A DNA stretch of 64,000 nt from Acetothermia bacterium 64_32 (GCA_001508155.1 LGFI01000007.1:34956-98955); one strand, 5' to 3'; shown: positions 9,556-18,341, counted from the stretch's first letter. Translations and numbers: made by a program. Notes: generated by a model not told the origin, from the sequence alone.

Positions 9556-12220
9556 TTATACATCGCCAGTCAGTTTGGATTGCCAATCCCGGACGATATA
9601 GCGTACCACTTCTACCTTTTCTTCTGGCTGAAGCACTGCAGCGGGGTTGCGGATCCGATGCAAGGTGGGGTCTTGGGCGGCGTTCTCCACGATGTACAGC
9701 CAGTATTCATCTCCTAGACGATGGGCCATGAGCCACTCGTTGGGGGTAAGGGCAATCGGACCAGTGCGGGCCCTGGCCTTCACTTCAATGTAACGCACAT
9801 CACCTTCAGCGCCGAGCGAACGGATGTCATACCCCAGGTTATGTGCAGACACGTCTTCCACTTGGCGGCCTTGCTTGCGCTCGTAGGCCATGGCCACTTC
9901 CATCCCCACCCGCTCCACCTCGGGCGAAGGGTGTACTGTTTCGTCCACAGTGGGCACGGGAGACACCGCCACCGCCCCCACCACCTTTATCGTCCCCGGC
10001 GCCAGGGTGGTCTCAAGGCGCAACGATTCCAAAAGGCGCCTCCGCCTTTTCTCCAGCTCTTTTCTCCGCTCCCTGGCCCTGAGGAGGAGGGGTTCCGGGA
10101 TCTCCTCGCCCTTGGCCCGCCGGGTCTCAAGCTCTATGAGGCTCGCCTCGGCCTCGCCGATGAGTTCGTCAAGCGACCTTAGGCCATAACGTTCCTTCAC
10201 CTGGGCCTGCCGCTCCCTTTCGGCTTTTATCTCGGAGAGAAGCTCGGGCACCAGGTTCTCCGCCACATACCCTTGCACTGCCAACGGGTCCGCTGGTAAA
10301 GGAGCTTTTTTAGCCACGCCCGGCTTAAGGTCCCATAGGATCCCGGACGACACCGGACGAAATTCCCCGCGTGGGGTTTGCAGCACCGCGTAAAGGCGCT
10401 TTCCGGCCGGATTTCCGGTGCCATCTCGCACCTCCGCCTCCACAAACCACACCACCCCGGAAAGCTCCCCGGATGGATCGATAAAAGTGGCCCCTTGTCG
10501 CAGTGCCTCCTCCCCTTTGGGGACCATCTCTTCTATGACTGCCTCCAGAAGCGGATGGCCTGGGGAAACGAGCTCGGCCCCACTCCGCCTGGCCTCCTCC
10601 TTATAGAACGTGAAGTCGCGATAAGAGCTTTGGACCTCGCCATAGCGGTTTACAAATTCAACGGACCTTTGTCTTAGCCAGGCCGGGACGCTGGCCAGCC
10701 TGAACCGTCCGTCTCGCCTCCTTTCCAGCGATAACCCTAAGAACTCGCACGCCTTTACGAAGAACTGCTCGATGTATTCCGGCACCAACCGCTGTTCTTT
10801 GGCCCGACGTTCCTCCCCCAGCACCGCGGCCAGGTCGATGTGCCGGGTGGCGAGTGCCTCCAAGGCCGCTTCCTTAGCCCGCCGCAGGGCCTCCTCATCG
10901 GGAATACGTTCTATCTCGGCTGCGATCTCGTCCAGGGAGCGTCTGCCGGTGATGGCCTCCACGATGAGGTCGGCCAAGTTTCGCCCCGGTATCACATCCT
11001 GGATCACGTCGAACACCCGATCCGAGCCCATCGCCTGACGGATGGCCTCGAGCTTTTGGAAAAGCCGACGGAGGACTTCCCCTTCCACGGTGTCCTCGGC
11101 CACCAAGTTGTAGATGTAAACCTCCTTACGCTGTCCATATCGGTGAATCCGCCCCATCCGCTGCTCCAGTCGATTTGGGTTCCAGGGGATGTCGTAGTTG
11201 ATCATGAGGGAGCAAAACTGGAGGTTGATGCCCTCCCCGCCAGCCTCGGTGGAAACCATTCCAAGGCTTCCTCATCCAGGTAGCCTTTTTCGGCTACCCA
11301 TCGGCCAAGCTTGAGTAGCTCTGCCAGGCGCTTTCGCCGTCTTTCCAGGGAGCGCCTGGCTGCCCGTACTGAAGAGGCAAGCCGGCGCTGTAAGATGAGG
11401 AGGGCAAACGCCACGTTTCGCTTTTCCTGGCTTAGGGCCAGGTTGTATTGCTCCCGCACGTAGCGGGTGAGGGCACCGTAAAGCTCCCGCTCCTTGGGTG
11501 AGAGCCGGTAGGTGACGGTGCGCACGTGGCGTGGGGGAAACAGGGGCACTCCATCGAACGTCTTCAGGTCCTCCTTGAGTCGGCGCAGGAATAGGATGTT
11601 CTCCCCTCGCCGGGAAGCCTCGGAGAGGATGTCCACGGTGGCGTACATACCCGGCTCCAGGAGCTCCAAAAGCAAGCGGAAGTTCTCGGGGTCGCCCCGG
11701 TGAGGTGTGGCAGTGAGGAAAAGAAGATAACGGCTGGTTTTCGAGAGCACTTCGCCGAGGGAAGCTAGAACGTCGTCCTGCTTGGCGAAATCCACCGAGG
11801 TTATAAGCTGGGGGTACGAGCGCCACAGGTTTTCCCGCCAGCTTCCTTTGAGAGCCGCGCGATCCACTACTCGAAATACCTCCCCAAAGCGTTCGCGCAT
11901 CTCCCGCAGCCATTGGTCGATGAGATGGCCGGGGACCACGATCAAGGCACGTTCCACAAGGCCCCGGTACTTGAGCTCCTTTAGGAGGAGCCCGGCCATG
12001 ATGGTCTTCCCCGCGCCGGGATCGTCTGCCAGAAGGAACCGCAGCCTCGCCATTCCCGGAAAAGGTGTAGCCACGGGGAGCTTTGACCCGAAGGAAAGAA
12101 ATGTCCGGTGGGGAAAGCCAGCTTTCTCCGTAGAACCGGCCGCTTTCTTCCCCCACCACCTCGAGGCGCAGGCCAAAAATCCCCTTCCAAGATATCGCCG
12201 GGCTTTAAAGGCCTTTCCAC
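9556..12220 (-). pseudogene. SNF2/DEAD-type helicase with DUF3883-like C-terminus, multiply broken
   Basis: Remains of a defence-type superfamily 2 helicase. GTG 12220 opens the first frame (RPLKPGDILEGDFW). The sequence then changes frame to LEVVGEESGRFYGESWLSP and again to RFLLADDPGAGKTIMAGLLLKEL (Walker A). LTATPHRGD (motif III) is present, but only about 14 residues separate it from FAKQDDVLASL, so the DEAH-box segment (Walker B) is missing. Near 11255 the first lobe jumps, with a frame change, into VSTEAGGEGINLQF and QRMGRIHRYGQ (motifs V-VI), losing the inter-lobe segment. The C-terminal 567 residues are intact and contain GYDIRS with YIEVKARA, as in DUF3883 domains. As written it cannot be an active ATPase. 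The deletions are inferred from family structure, not from an alignment. Confidence 0.82.
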
Positions 12221-12226
12221 GCCGCC

Positions 12227-12256
12227 ATTTTAGATAGTCGGGGGAATGCGAAGCAA
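12227..12256 (-). promoter_or_regulatory. Leaderless-type promoter of the defence island
   Basis: On the minus strand TTGCTT (12251-12256) and TAAAAT (12227-12232) are separated by 18 nt. The -10 box ends only 6 nt before the helicase GTG at 12220, and no ribosome binding site fits between. This predicts a leaderless transcript, as at several other operon starts in the window. Confidence 0.55.
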
Positions 12257-12268
12257 CGCGGCTTAAAA

Positions 12269-13525
12269 TTAAACAAGGGGCATTTCGTAGATGCGCCAGG
12301 TCTTGTAGCGGCGGCCGCCCATGGCCGCAGAAGCCCGCAGGATGAGGTGGTTGTCCTCAAGTAGCATGGAAGCCTCCCCCTCCCGGTAACCCCGGGCCCG
12401 GGCAAGCTCGGTCACCTCATGGTAAAGGACAACGTCCACGCCCAACTTGCGGAACTGGGGGCGGATCCCGAAGAACATGACCCGCAGCCTCCGGATGCGC
12501 CTTCTTGTGATGAAAAGCCTTAAAGCGCGGGCGATGTCGGTGTCGAGGACCGGCCGCCAGCGGGGCCGCAGGGCCACATTGGGGTCCGGGATGGCTCCGA
12601 TCACCCCCGCGAGCTCCCCCCGCAGGTAGGCAAACCGCACCAGCTCGGGGTCCGACACCAGGGCCAGGGTCTCGGCCATGGCATCCGCCTCCTTTTCGGT
12701 GAGGGGCAAAAAACCCCAGTTGGCGGCCCACGCCTGGTTGTAAACCTCCACGATCAAGCCCACCTCGGCCCGCAGCCTGTCCATCTCCACCGGACGGGTC
12801 TCGATCCCCCGCCGGGCCCGTACCCGGGCCGCCAGGGCGGAAAGCCCCCCATCGTTCGGAACCCCTTCCGTAGGGATGATGTAGGCATAATAATCCTTAG
12901 CTTTCCTTAGGCCATAGCGTTCCAGGAGTTCGGTGTAGTAAGGCGGGTTGTGAGTTAGCTCCACCGTTGGGGGTGTATCGAAGCCGCTTATAAGCACCCC
13001 CTGGTGGGGCTCGTGGGTGGCGGTGGAATAGCCCCCCGGACCGCGCATGGCTTCCATCCCCCGCGCGAGGAGCCACTCCCGCGCCCGGTCAAGGAGCTCC
13101 TTTGCCACCCGGAAGTCATCGATCGCCTCAAAGAAACCAAAGAAACCCGTGTTTGTCTTGTGATGTTCGTTGAAGCGGTAATTGATCGCGGCCGCCACCC
13201 TCCCTAGGGGCCTCTTCCCGGCCCGGGCCAAAAAATGGGTGACCTCGGCATGCCGATGGTAGGGATGGTTGGGGCTGAGAAGCCCGGTGAGCCCAAGAAG
13301 CCGGCTCCCCAATAGCTCCCCCCGCAAGGGGGGCGTCCAGAATGGGTCACCACGATGAAGCCTCCAAGGCACCTCCCCGAACGCCCTCAGCCGGCGATCC
13401 CCAAGCGGTATCTCCTCGACGGTGAACCTCAAAGGCGCCCCCTTCTCGAAAACTCGGAACCCGATTATGCCGGAAACCGGGCCCATGGCCGAATCCGGCT
13501 TGAGAAGCCGCAGGCTTTTCAACAT
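12269..13525 (-). CDS. GNAT-superfamily acyltransferase, YghO-like
   Basis: A protein of up to 418 residues resembling long GNAT-fold proteins of the YghO type, whose substrates are not established. Typical segments are WRLHRGDPFWTPPLRGE (about 54-70), the GPGGYSTATHEP loop (about 163-174), and a C-terminal acetyl-CoA-binding region with GIRPQFRKLGVD and ARARGYREGEASMLLEDN. The start may be ATG 13525 or the downstream ATG at 13486 (MGPVSGIIGFRVF). It stands alone between the defence island and a divergent operon, with only 48 nt to the helicase start, so it marks the right border of the island. Confidence 0.75.
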   Translation of the reverse strand: MLKSLRLLKPDSAMGPVSGIIGFRVFEKGAPLRFTVEEIPLGDRRLRAFGEVPWRLHRGDPFWTPPLRGELLGSRLLGLTGLLSPNHPYHRHAEVTHFLARAGKRPLGRVAAAINYRFNEHHKTNTGFFGFFEAIDDFRVAKELLDRAREWLLARGMEAMRGPGGYSTATHEPHQGVLISGFDTPPTVELTHNPPYYTELLERYGLRKAKDYYAYIIPTEGVPNDGGLSALAARVRARRGIETRPVEMDRLRAEVGLIVEVYNQAWAANWGFLPLTEKEADAMAETLALVSDPELVRFAYLRGELAGVIGAIPDPNVALRPRWRPVLDTDIARALRLFITRRRIRRLRVMFFGIRPQFRKLGVDVVLYHEVTELARARGYREGEASMLLEDNHLILRASAAMGGRRYKTWRIYEMPLV

Positions 13526-13531
13526 AGTAGA

Positions 13532-13595
13532 CCAAGGTGAACCTCACATGAAACCTTGGCATGAGAGCGAGGAGTTCCGGGGCCGAACGGCCCCG
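13532..13595. promoter_or_regulatory. Two inverted repeats in the divergent region before the AlaX-like gene
   Basis: CCAAGGT (13532-13538) and ACCTTGG (13553-13559) form a 7-bp inverted repeat around 14 nt. CGGGGCCG (13578-13585) and CGGCCCCG (13588-13595) form an 8-bp hairpin around AA. They lie between two divergent genes, so they could be an operator and a structured leader of the plus-strand operon. No run of T follows, so neither looks like a terminator. Confidence 0.4.
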
Positions 13596-13635
13596 AGGCA
13601 AGGCGCCTGATCGCCACAGGAAGGAGGCCTTGAAG

Positions 13636-14076
13636 ATGGCAACCCTAAAGCAAATGCACACCACCGAGCACATCCTGACCCGGGTGATGAAGGACCACTT
13701 CGGCGCCACCCGCAACTTCGAAATGCACCTGGGCGAAAAGAAGAGTAAATGCGATTACGACGTTTCAAAGGAGCTTTCTGAAGAGGACATCCGCAGGATC
13801 GAAGATTTGGTCAACGCGGAGATCGAGAAGCGCCACCCGGTGGAAAGCGAGGTCATCCCGCTTTCAGAGGCCGAGGGATACGATCTATGGAAGGTGCCCG
13901 AGGGTGCGACCGAGATCAGGATTGTTCGAATCGGGGATTTCGATGCCACCCCTTGTGCCGGGGAGCACGTGGCGAATACAGCTCAACTAGGACGCTTCAA
14001 GATCATAAGCTACAGCCGCAAGGAAGACGGCCTCCTCAGGCTCCGGTTCAAGCTCCTTCCTCGGGAGGCGGGCTGA
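13636..14076 (+). CDS. AlaX-like tRNA-editing domain protein
   Basis: A 146-residue stand-alone relative of the editing (SAD) domain of alanyl- and threonyl-tRNA synthetases. The zinc-site pattern is present: HTTEH in QMHTTEHIL near the N-terminus (HxxxH) and CAGEH in DATPCAGEHV (CxxxH). AlaX proteins remove serine or glycine wrongly attached to tRNA-Ala; this one is shorter than most and lacks an RNA-binding extension, so its substrate is open. The start is ATG 13636, with AAGGAGG at 13621-13627. It leads a tight operon with a flavoprotein and a HAD hydrolase. Confidence 0.8.
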   Translation: MATLKQMHTTEHILTRVMKDHFGATRNFEMHLGEKKSKCDYDVSKELSEEDIRRIEDLVNAEIEKRHPVESEVIPLSEAEGYDLWKVPEGATEIRIVRIGDFDATPCAGEHVANTAQLGRFKIISYSRKEDGLLRLRFKLLPREAG

Positions 14077-14077
14077 G

Positions 14078-14665
14078 ATGTGGGTGGTGGGCCTGGTGGG
14101 GAGCCCCCGCAAGGGGATGAACACGGACAGTTTGGTCTCCCAGGCCCTCTCCGGGGCCCGGGCTCAAGGTGCAGAGGTGGAAAAGATCTACCTTTCCGAC
14201 CTTTCCATCCGGCCCTGCGGGGCCTGCGAAAAGCGCCCGCCCACCGGCTACTGCGTGTTTCGGGACGGGATGGAGGAGGTCTACCGGGTGCTGGAGGGCG
14301 CCGACGCCCTGGTCATCGGCACCCCCGCCTACTACGGCACCGTAAGCGGCCAGCTCAAGCTCATGATCGACCGGTGTAACTGTTTGGGCGAGGTGGTAAA
14401 GGGGCCGGATGGGGGGGTGAGCTTCCGCACGCGGATCGCCAAAAGGAAACGTGCTCTCTTCATCTGGGTGGCCGATTCCTCCCGGGATCCTTCCTGTGCC
14501 CTTCATGTTATGCGCCTGTGGGGAAAGGACGCGAACGTCGAGCTGGTGGATACTCTGATCGTCACCGGCGCCGACCGGGGCACGCCTGCCCGGAAGCGGC
14601 CGGAGCTCCTCAAGCGGGCATACGAGCTCGGGGCAAAGCTGGTGGCGGAGTTTCAAGAGCTATAG
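14078..14665 (+). CDS. NADPH-dependent FMN reductase-like / iron-sulfur flavoprotein family
   Basis: A 195-residue flavodoxin-fold protein. GLVGSPRKGMNTDSLV (about 5-20) is the FMN phosphate-binding loop, and PCGACEKRPPTGYC (about 46-60) carries Cys residues similar to those that bind an iron-sulfur cluster in Isf-type flavoproteins. GTPAYYGTVSGQLKLMIDR (about 81-99) is the second flavin-contact region. It starts 1 nt after the AlaX-like gene, with GGAGG just upstream inside that gene. Electron-transfer partner unknown. Confidence 0.82.
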   Translation: MWVVGLVGSPRKGMNTDSLVSQALSGARAQGAEVEKIYLSDLSIRPCGACEKRPPTGYCVFRDGMEEVYRVLEGADALVIGTPAYYGTVSGQLKLMIDRCNCLGEVVKGPDGGVSFRTRIAKRKRALFIWVADSSRDPSCALHVMRLWGKDANVELVDTLIVTGADRGTPARKRPELLKRAYELGAKLVAEFQEL

Positions 14666-14673
14666 AGGGAGCA

Positions 14674-15363
14674 ATGTTGATAAGGGCGGTGTTGATCGAC
14701 GTAGGGGGGCCGATCCTGGATGAGGACCACGAGTACGTGGCCTGGGACTCTTTCCTGCTTGATTTCTTAAAGCGCGAGGGGATTCAGGTCGAAGGAGAAG
14801 AGCTTGCTCGGCTGATCGCCTCCGCCACAAAGCGCTGCGAGCCAAACCCCAGGGCAGCGGCCCTCTGGGAGCTTTGCCGGCCGGACGTCGCCCGCTTTCG
14901 TCGCCTCAGGGATGCCTTTCGAGAATTCCGGTGCCGGCACCTCTACGTCCCCCGTCTGCGCTGTGGGGCAAGGGAGGCCTTGGAGGAGCTTGCGGCCCGC
15001 TACACCTTGGCCCTGGCCGGGAACCAGCCCATCCGGATCAAGCGATACCTGGCGGAGGCGGGCGTCCTCGATCTTTTCCGCTGGCAGCTTGTCTCGGAGG
15101 AGATGGGGGTGGAAAAGCCCGACACGCTTTTCTTCCGCATGATCCTGGATGGCCTCGGAGTCTCCCCTAAGGATGCGGTCATGGTGGGGGACCGGCTGGA
15201 TCACGATGTAGTGCCAGCCAGGCTCCTGGGGATGAGGGCGGTGCGGGTGCTGGTCGGTCCCTATGCCGAACAGGTCCCCTGCTCCGTCCTCCACCGGCCT
15301 GACAGGGCCATCGGGGCTTTGGAGGAGCTCCCAGCCGTCCTGGATGGTGGCCTCCTCGGGTAG
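14674..15363 (+). CDS. HAD-superfamily hydrolase with atypical motif I
   Basis: A 229-residue HAD protein of the HAD-IA type. Motif I reads DVGGPILD: the nucleophile Asp is present, but the second Asp of the usual DxDxT is Gly and the Thr position is Pro. Motif II (LAGNQ), motif III Lys (EEMGVEKPD) and motif IV (MVGDRLDHDV) are present. The second Asp is the general acid/base in phosphatases, so activity may differ, for example phosphonatase- or dehalogenase-like, or be reduced. The start ATG 14674 follows GAGGGAG; the frame is open further upstream inside the flavoprotein gene but without support. Confidence 0.8.
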   Translation: MLIRAVLIDVGGPILDEDHEYVAWDSFLLDFLKREGIQVEGEELARLIASATKRCEPNPRAAALWELCRPDVARFRRLRDAFREFRCRHLYVPRLRCGAREALEELAARYTLALAGNQPIRIKRYLAEAGVLDLFRWQLVSEEMGVEKPDTLFFRMILDGLGVSPKDAVMVGDRLDHDVVPARLLGMRAVRVLVGPYAEQVPCSVLHRPDRAIGALEELPAVLDGGLLG

Positions 15364-15366
15364 AAT
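15361..15366 (+). promoter_or_regulatory. -10 box of a leaderless-type promoter before the ABC operon
   Basis: TAGAAT overlaps the stop codon of the HAD gene and ends 9 nt before ATG 15376. There is no ribosome binding site between. No good -35 box is seen, so confidence is moderate; the spacing matches other first genes in the window. Confidence 0.4.
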
Positions 15367-15375
15367 CCCCTAGGG

Positions 15376-16137
15376 ATGTTAGAAAAGACAAAAACAGTTC
15401 TTTCCTTACAGAGAATTCACTTTTCCTACAGAGGTGGGGCCATTCCGGTCCTGGCGGGGGTGGATCTGGAAGTGGCGCGGGGGGGCTGGGTTACCCTGGT
15501 GGGGCCTTCGGGCTGTGGGAAGACGACCCTGCTCAAGGTTGCCTGTGGGCTGCTTCGGCCTGCTCGGGGCCGGGTGTTGCTTGCTGGGGAGCCGGTGGAT
15601 CCCAGGGGGAAGGTGGCCTACATGCCCCAGCATGACACCCTCCTTCCCTGGCGGACGGCCCTGGGGAACCTGCTCCTGCCGGCGGAGGTGGAAGGCCGGC
15701 CTCGAAAGCTGGCGCGGCGGGAGGCCCTAAGCCTCCTTTCCAGGTTCGGCCTGGATGCTTTTGCCAACTCCTACCCCGGGCAGCTGTCCGGGGGCATGCG
15801 GCAGAGGGTGGCCCTGATCCGCACCTTCCTTACGGAGAGGGAAGTGCTGCTTTTGGACGAGCCCCTCTCGGCGCTGGATGCCCTCACCCGGGCGGAGCTT
15901 CGGGATTGGTTGCGGGGGATCTGGGAGGAGCTGGGGAGGACGGTGGTGTTGGTGACCCATGATGTGGAGGAGGCGGTGGTGTTGTCGGACGAGGTATGTG
16001 TTCTCTCCTCCCGGCCAGCCCGGGTGCTCGGGCGCCTGGCGATACCCCTCCCCCGGCCCAGGGATCCCACCTCCTCTGAGACCTCTCGCCTGCGGGGGGA
16101 GGTGTTGGCCTGCCTGCGGGGAGGGAGCCATGACTAA
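15376..16137 (+). CDS. ABC transporter ATPase, NitT/TauT type
   Basis: A 253-residue ATPase of the nitrate/taurine/thiamine-precursor import class. Walker A is GPSGCGKTT, the Q-loop lies in YMPQHDTLLPW, the signature is LSGGMRQRV, Walker B is VLLLDEPLSALD, and the H-loop is VTHDVEEA. It energises the permease encoded next, whose start overlaps its last 8 nt. With the substrate-binding lipoprotein it forms a complete ATP-driven importer. No TPP riboswitch is visible upstream, because the preceding gene ends only 12 nt away. Confidence 0.88.
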   Translation: MLEKTKTVLSLQRIHFSYRGGAIPVLAGVDLEVARGGWVTLVGPSGCGKTTLLKVACGLLRPARGRVLLAGEPVDPRGKVAYMPQHDTLLPWRTALGNLLLPAEVEGRPRKLARREALSLLSRFGLDAFANSYPGQLSGGMRQRVALIRTFLTEREVLLLDEPLSALDALTRAELRDWLRGIWEELGRTVVLVTHDVEEAVVLSDEVCVLSSRPARVLGRLAIPLPRPRDPTSSETSRLRGEVLACLRGGSHD

Positions 16138-16891
16138 GGGATGGAACCTGAGGGGGAGCGCCATTTCCTTGGCCCTGCTGGCCCTTTTGTGGGAGGTGGG
16201 GGTGCGGGTTGGAGGGGTGCCCCCCTACATCCTCCCGGCCCCCAGCCGGATCTTCAACACATTCCTGGCCGAACTTCCGCTTCTTTTCTCCCACGCCGGC
16301 ACCACCATGGCCGAGGTGGTCTTGGGGCTTTTCCTGGGCTCCGCCGGGGGGATGGGGGTGGCACTGACGCTGTTTTACCTCCCCTCCGTGGGGCGGGCCC
16401 TCTACCCGCTGATCCTGGGCCTGCAGGTGACCCCGGTGTTCGCCATCGCCCCCTTGCTCGTGCTGTGGCTGGGCTACGGCATCTGGCCCAAGGTGGCCGT
16501 TGCCGCCCTGATCTCCTTCTTCCCCATCGCCGTGAACGTGACCGACGGGCTCCGCTCGGTAGGGGAAGAAATGGTGGACCTTTTGCGGACCCTGGGTGCC
16601 CGGGAGGGGAAGACGTTCCGCCTGGTCCGCCTGCCCGCCTCCCTCCCCTTCCTCTTTTCCGGGCTCAAGGTGGCGTCCACCCTGAGCCTGGTGGGGGCCA
16701 CCATCGGGGAATGGATCGGCGCCCAACATGGCCTGGGTTACCTCATGCTCCACGCCAACGCCCTTCTGCGGGTGGATCTCGTGTTCGCCGCCATCCTGAC
16801 ATTAACACTGCTTGGTCTTGCACTCTTTGGGGGCGTCGCCCTGCTTGAAAGGAGGTTCTTGCGGTGGAGAAAGGAGGGGAAAAACTCATGA
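16130..16891 (+). CDS. ABC transporter permease, NitT/TauT type
   Basis: A 253-residue integral membrane protein with about six hydrophobic segments and the cytoplasmic coupling loop typical of BPD-transport permeases (DLLRTLGAREGKTFRLVRLPA). ATG 16130 is preceded by GGAGGGAGCC inside the ATPase gene; longer frames upstream have no membrane character. It ends in an ATGA overlap with the binding-protein gene. One subunit probably forms a homodimer. Confidence 0.87.
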   Translation: MTKGWNLRGSAISLALLALLWEVGVRVGGVPPYILPAPSRIFNTFLAELPLLFSHAGTTMAEVVLGLFLGSAGGMGVALTLFYLPSVGRALYPLILGLQVTPVFAIAPLLVLWLGYGIWPKVAVAALISFFPIAVNVTDGLRSVGEEMVDLLRTLGAREGKTFRLVRLPASLPFLFSGLKVASTLSLVGATIGEWIGAQHGLGYLMLHANALLRVDLVFAAILTLTLLGLALFGGVALLERRFLRWRKEGKNS

Positions 16892-17817
16892 GATGGGCGT
16901 GCCTGTTGCTGATGGTGTCTTCCTGTGTGGGCTGCTTCGGTTCCCAGTTGCGGGTGATGCTGGACTTTTTCCCCAACCCCAATCATGTGCCCCTGTATGT
17001 GGCCCAGGCCGAGGGCTTTCTGACCGAAACAAAGGTGGAATTGTTGCGGCCGGCCGATCCCAGCGACCCGGTCAAGCTGGCGGCAACGGGCCAGGTGGAC
17101 CTGGCCATCACCCCCCAGATCAACTACCTGATCGCAAAAGGGGCGGGCCTGCCCCTGATCGCAGTGGCTGCCCTGATAGACGGGGCCCTGGGTGGGCTCC
17201 TTTCGCTTGAGGAGTACGGAGTGAAGGAGCTCTCCGATCTGCGGGGGCGGCGGGTGGGCTATTCTCTGGCCCCCCTGGAGCCGGTGCTGTGGCGTACCAT
17301 GCTCGCCTCCGTGGGGGTGGGGGATGAGGAGTTCCAGCTGGTCAACGTGAGGATGAACACGGTGGCCGCCCTCCTCTCACATGGGGTCGATGCCATCGGC
17401 GCCTTCCGCAACTTCGAGCTCATCGAGGTAGAGCTTTTAGGGAAAAAGCCTGTGTTTTTCCCCCAAGAAGATTACGGGGTTCCCAATACCTACGAACTAC
17501 TGCTTGTGGCCAATCCGGCCGTGGCATGGGGCAAGGAGGAGGAGGTAAGGAGGTTCATCTCCGCCCTGGCCCAAGGGGTCTCCTTCACCTGTTCCCGACC
17601 CGAGGAGGCCTTTTCCTGTTTTGTCTCATTTTTTCCTGAGCTGGACGATGAGCTCAACCGGCGGGCGTTACTGGCCACCTTGGAGGTGTACGCCTGGGGG
17701 GCACGGCACGACGACGAGGCCCGTTGGGAAGGGATGCAAAGATACCTTCTGGAAAACGGGCTCATGGAGCGGGGTTTTCCCTTGGAGGAACTGTATACCC
17801 GCGATTTCCTGCCTTGA
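16888..17817 (+). CDS. ThiY/NMT1-like substrate-binding lipoprotein
   Basis: A 309-residue solute-binding protein of the ThiY/NMT1 family. After a short hydrophobic signal there is SSCVGCFGS, whose Cys could be lipidated. VMLDFFPNPNHVPLYVAQAEGFL is the start of the ThiY-type fold, which binds formylaminopyrimidine or other thiamine precursors, and DLAITPQINYLIAKG resembles its ligand-loop region. ATG 16888 has AGGAGGGG 8 nt upstream and overlaps the permease stop (ATGA); a GTG at 16864 is in frame but less likely. The substrate is not provable from sequence; thiamine-pyrimidine precursor is the best guess. Confidence 0.82.
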   Translation: MRWACLLLMVSSCVGCFGSQLRVMLDFFPNPNHVPLYVAQAEGFLTETKVELLRPADPSDPVKLAATGQVDLAITPQINYLIAKGAGLPLIAVAALIDGALGGLLSLEEYGVKELSDLRGRRVGYSLAPLEPVLWRTMLASVGVGDEEFQLVNVRMNTVAALLSHGVDAIGAFRNFELIEVELLGKKPVFFPQEDYGVPNTYELLLVANPAVAWGKEEEVRRFISALAQGVSFTCSRPEEAFSCFVSFFPELDDELNRRALLATLEVYAWGARHDDEARWEGMQRYLLENGLMERGFPLEELYTRDFLP

Positions 17818-17853
17818 GCCCGGGCCATGATCCGTCCTCATAAGGAGGGAAAA

Positions 17854-18288
17854 GTGTCAGAAGCGGTGAGCGTGGGGCTGGTAGCGGCAGTGGGTGGGGT
17901 GGCCATCGCCCTCCAATCCCTCTTCTCCGGGGTCATCGGGGAGCACGTTGGGATCTTGGGGAGTGTGCTCATCGTCCACCTGGGGGGGCTTGTCCTGGCC
18001 GGGGTGCTCTTTTTCCTGCGGGGTGGGGATCTGACGGGGTGGCAGGGGATCCCCTGGTATGCCTTCCTGGCTGGCTTCATTGGCGTAGTCATCGTGGGCT
18101 GTGTTAGTCATGCCGTGCCTCGGTTGGGCCTTGGGAACACCCTGGTGATCACGGTGGCATCTCAGCTCATAGTAGGTGTCCTTCTGGACCACTTTGGCCT
18201 TCTCGGGGCGGCCACAAGGCCTCTGGACCCGATCCGCGGGGCGGGGATCGGGCTGCTCATCCTGGGCGCCTGGCTCGCTGTGCGCTGA
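17854..18288 (+). CDS. YdcZ/DUF606-like small-molecule transporter protein
   Basis: A 144-residue, almost entirely hydrophobic protein with about five membrane segments, resembling the DUF606 (YdcZ) branch of the drug/metabolite transporter superfamily: AVGGVAIALQSLFSGVIGEHVG at the start, GVSHAVPRLG-type motif (CVSHAVPRLGLGNTLVITVASQL) in the middle. GTG 17854 is chosen because AAGGAGGG precedes it; ATG 17827 is in frame but has no ribosome binding site. Such proteins often work as pairs, but no partner gene is present. It lies 36 nt after the ABC operon and may belong to it. Confidence 0.75.
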   Translation: MSEAVSVGLVAAVGGVAIALQSLFSGVIGEHVGILGSVLIVHLGGLVLAGVLFFLRGGDLTGWQGIPWYAFLAGFIGVVIVGCVSHAVPRLGLGNTLVITVASQLIVGVLLDHFGLLGAATRPLDPIRGAGIGLLILGAWLAVR

Positions 18289-18309
18289 AACCACTACGTC
18301 TATGAGGTT

Positions 18310-18341
18310 CATCAAAAGTAAAGACTTGATGCTTGTTTTTT
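18310..18341 (+). terminator. Weak intrinsic terminator between convergent genes
   Basis: CATCAA (18310-18315) pairs with TTGATG (18326-18331) around a 10-nt loop and is followed by CTTGTTTTTT. The stem is only 6 bp and AU-rich, but the T run and the position after the last gene of the plus-strand operon support a terminator. Confidence 0.4.

Noticed and set aside
2032..12220. Classification as DISARM or BREX
   Set aside because: No DrmA/DrmB/DrmC, PglZ or BrxC-type gene is seen. DUF499 and DUF1156 point to a different predicted system.
15364..15375. TPP riboswitch for the ThiY-like transporter
   Set aside because: Only 12 nt separate it from the HAD gene, and no thi-box sequence was found.
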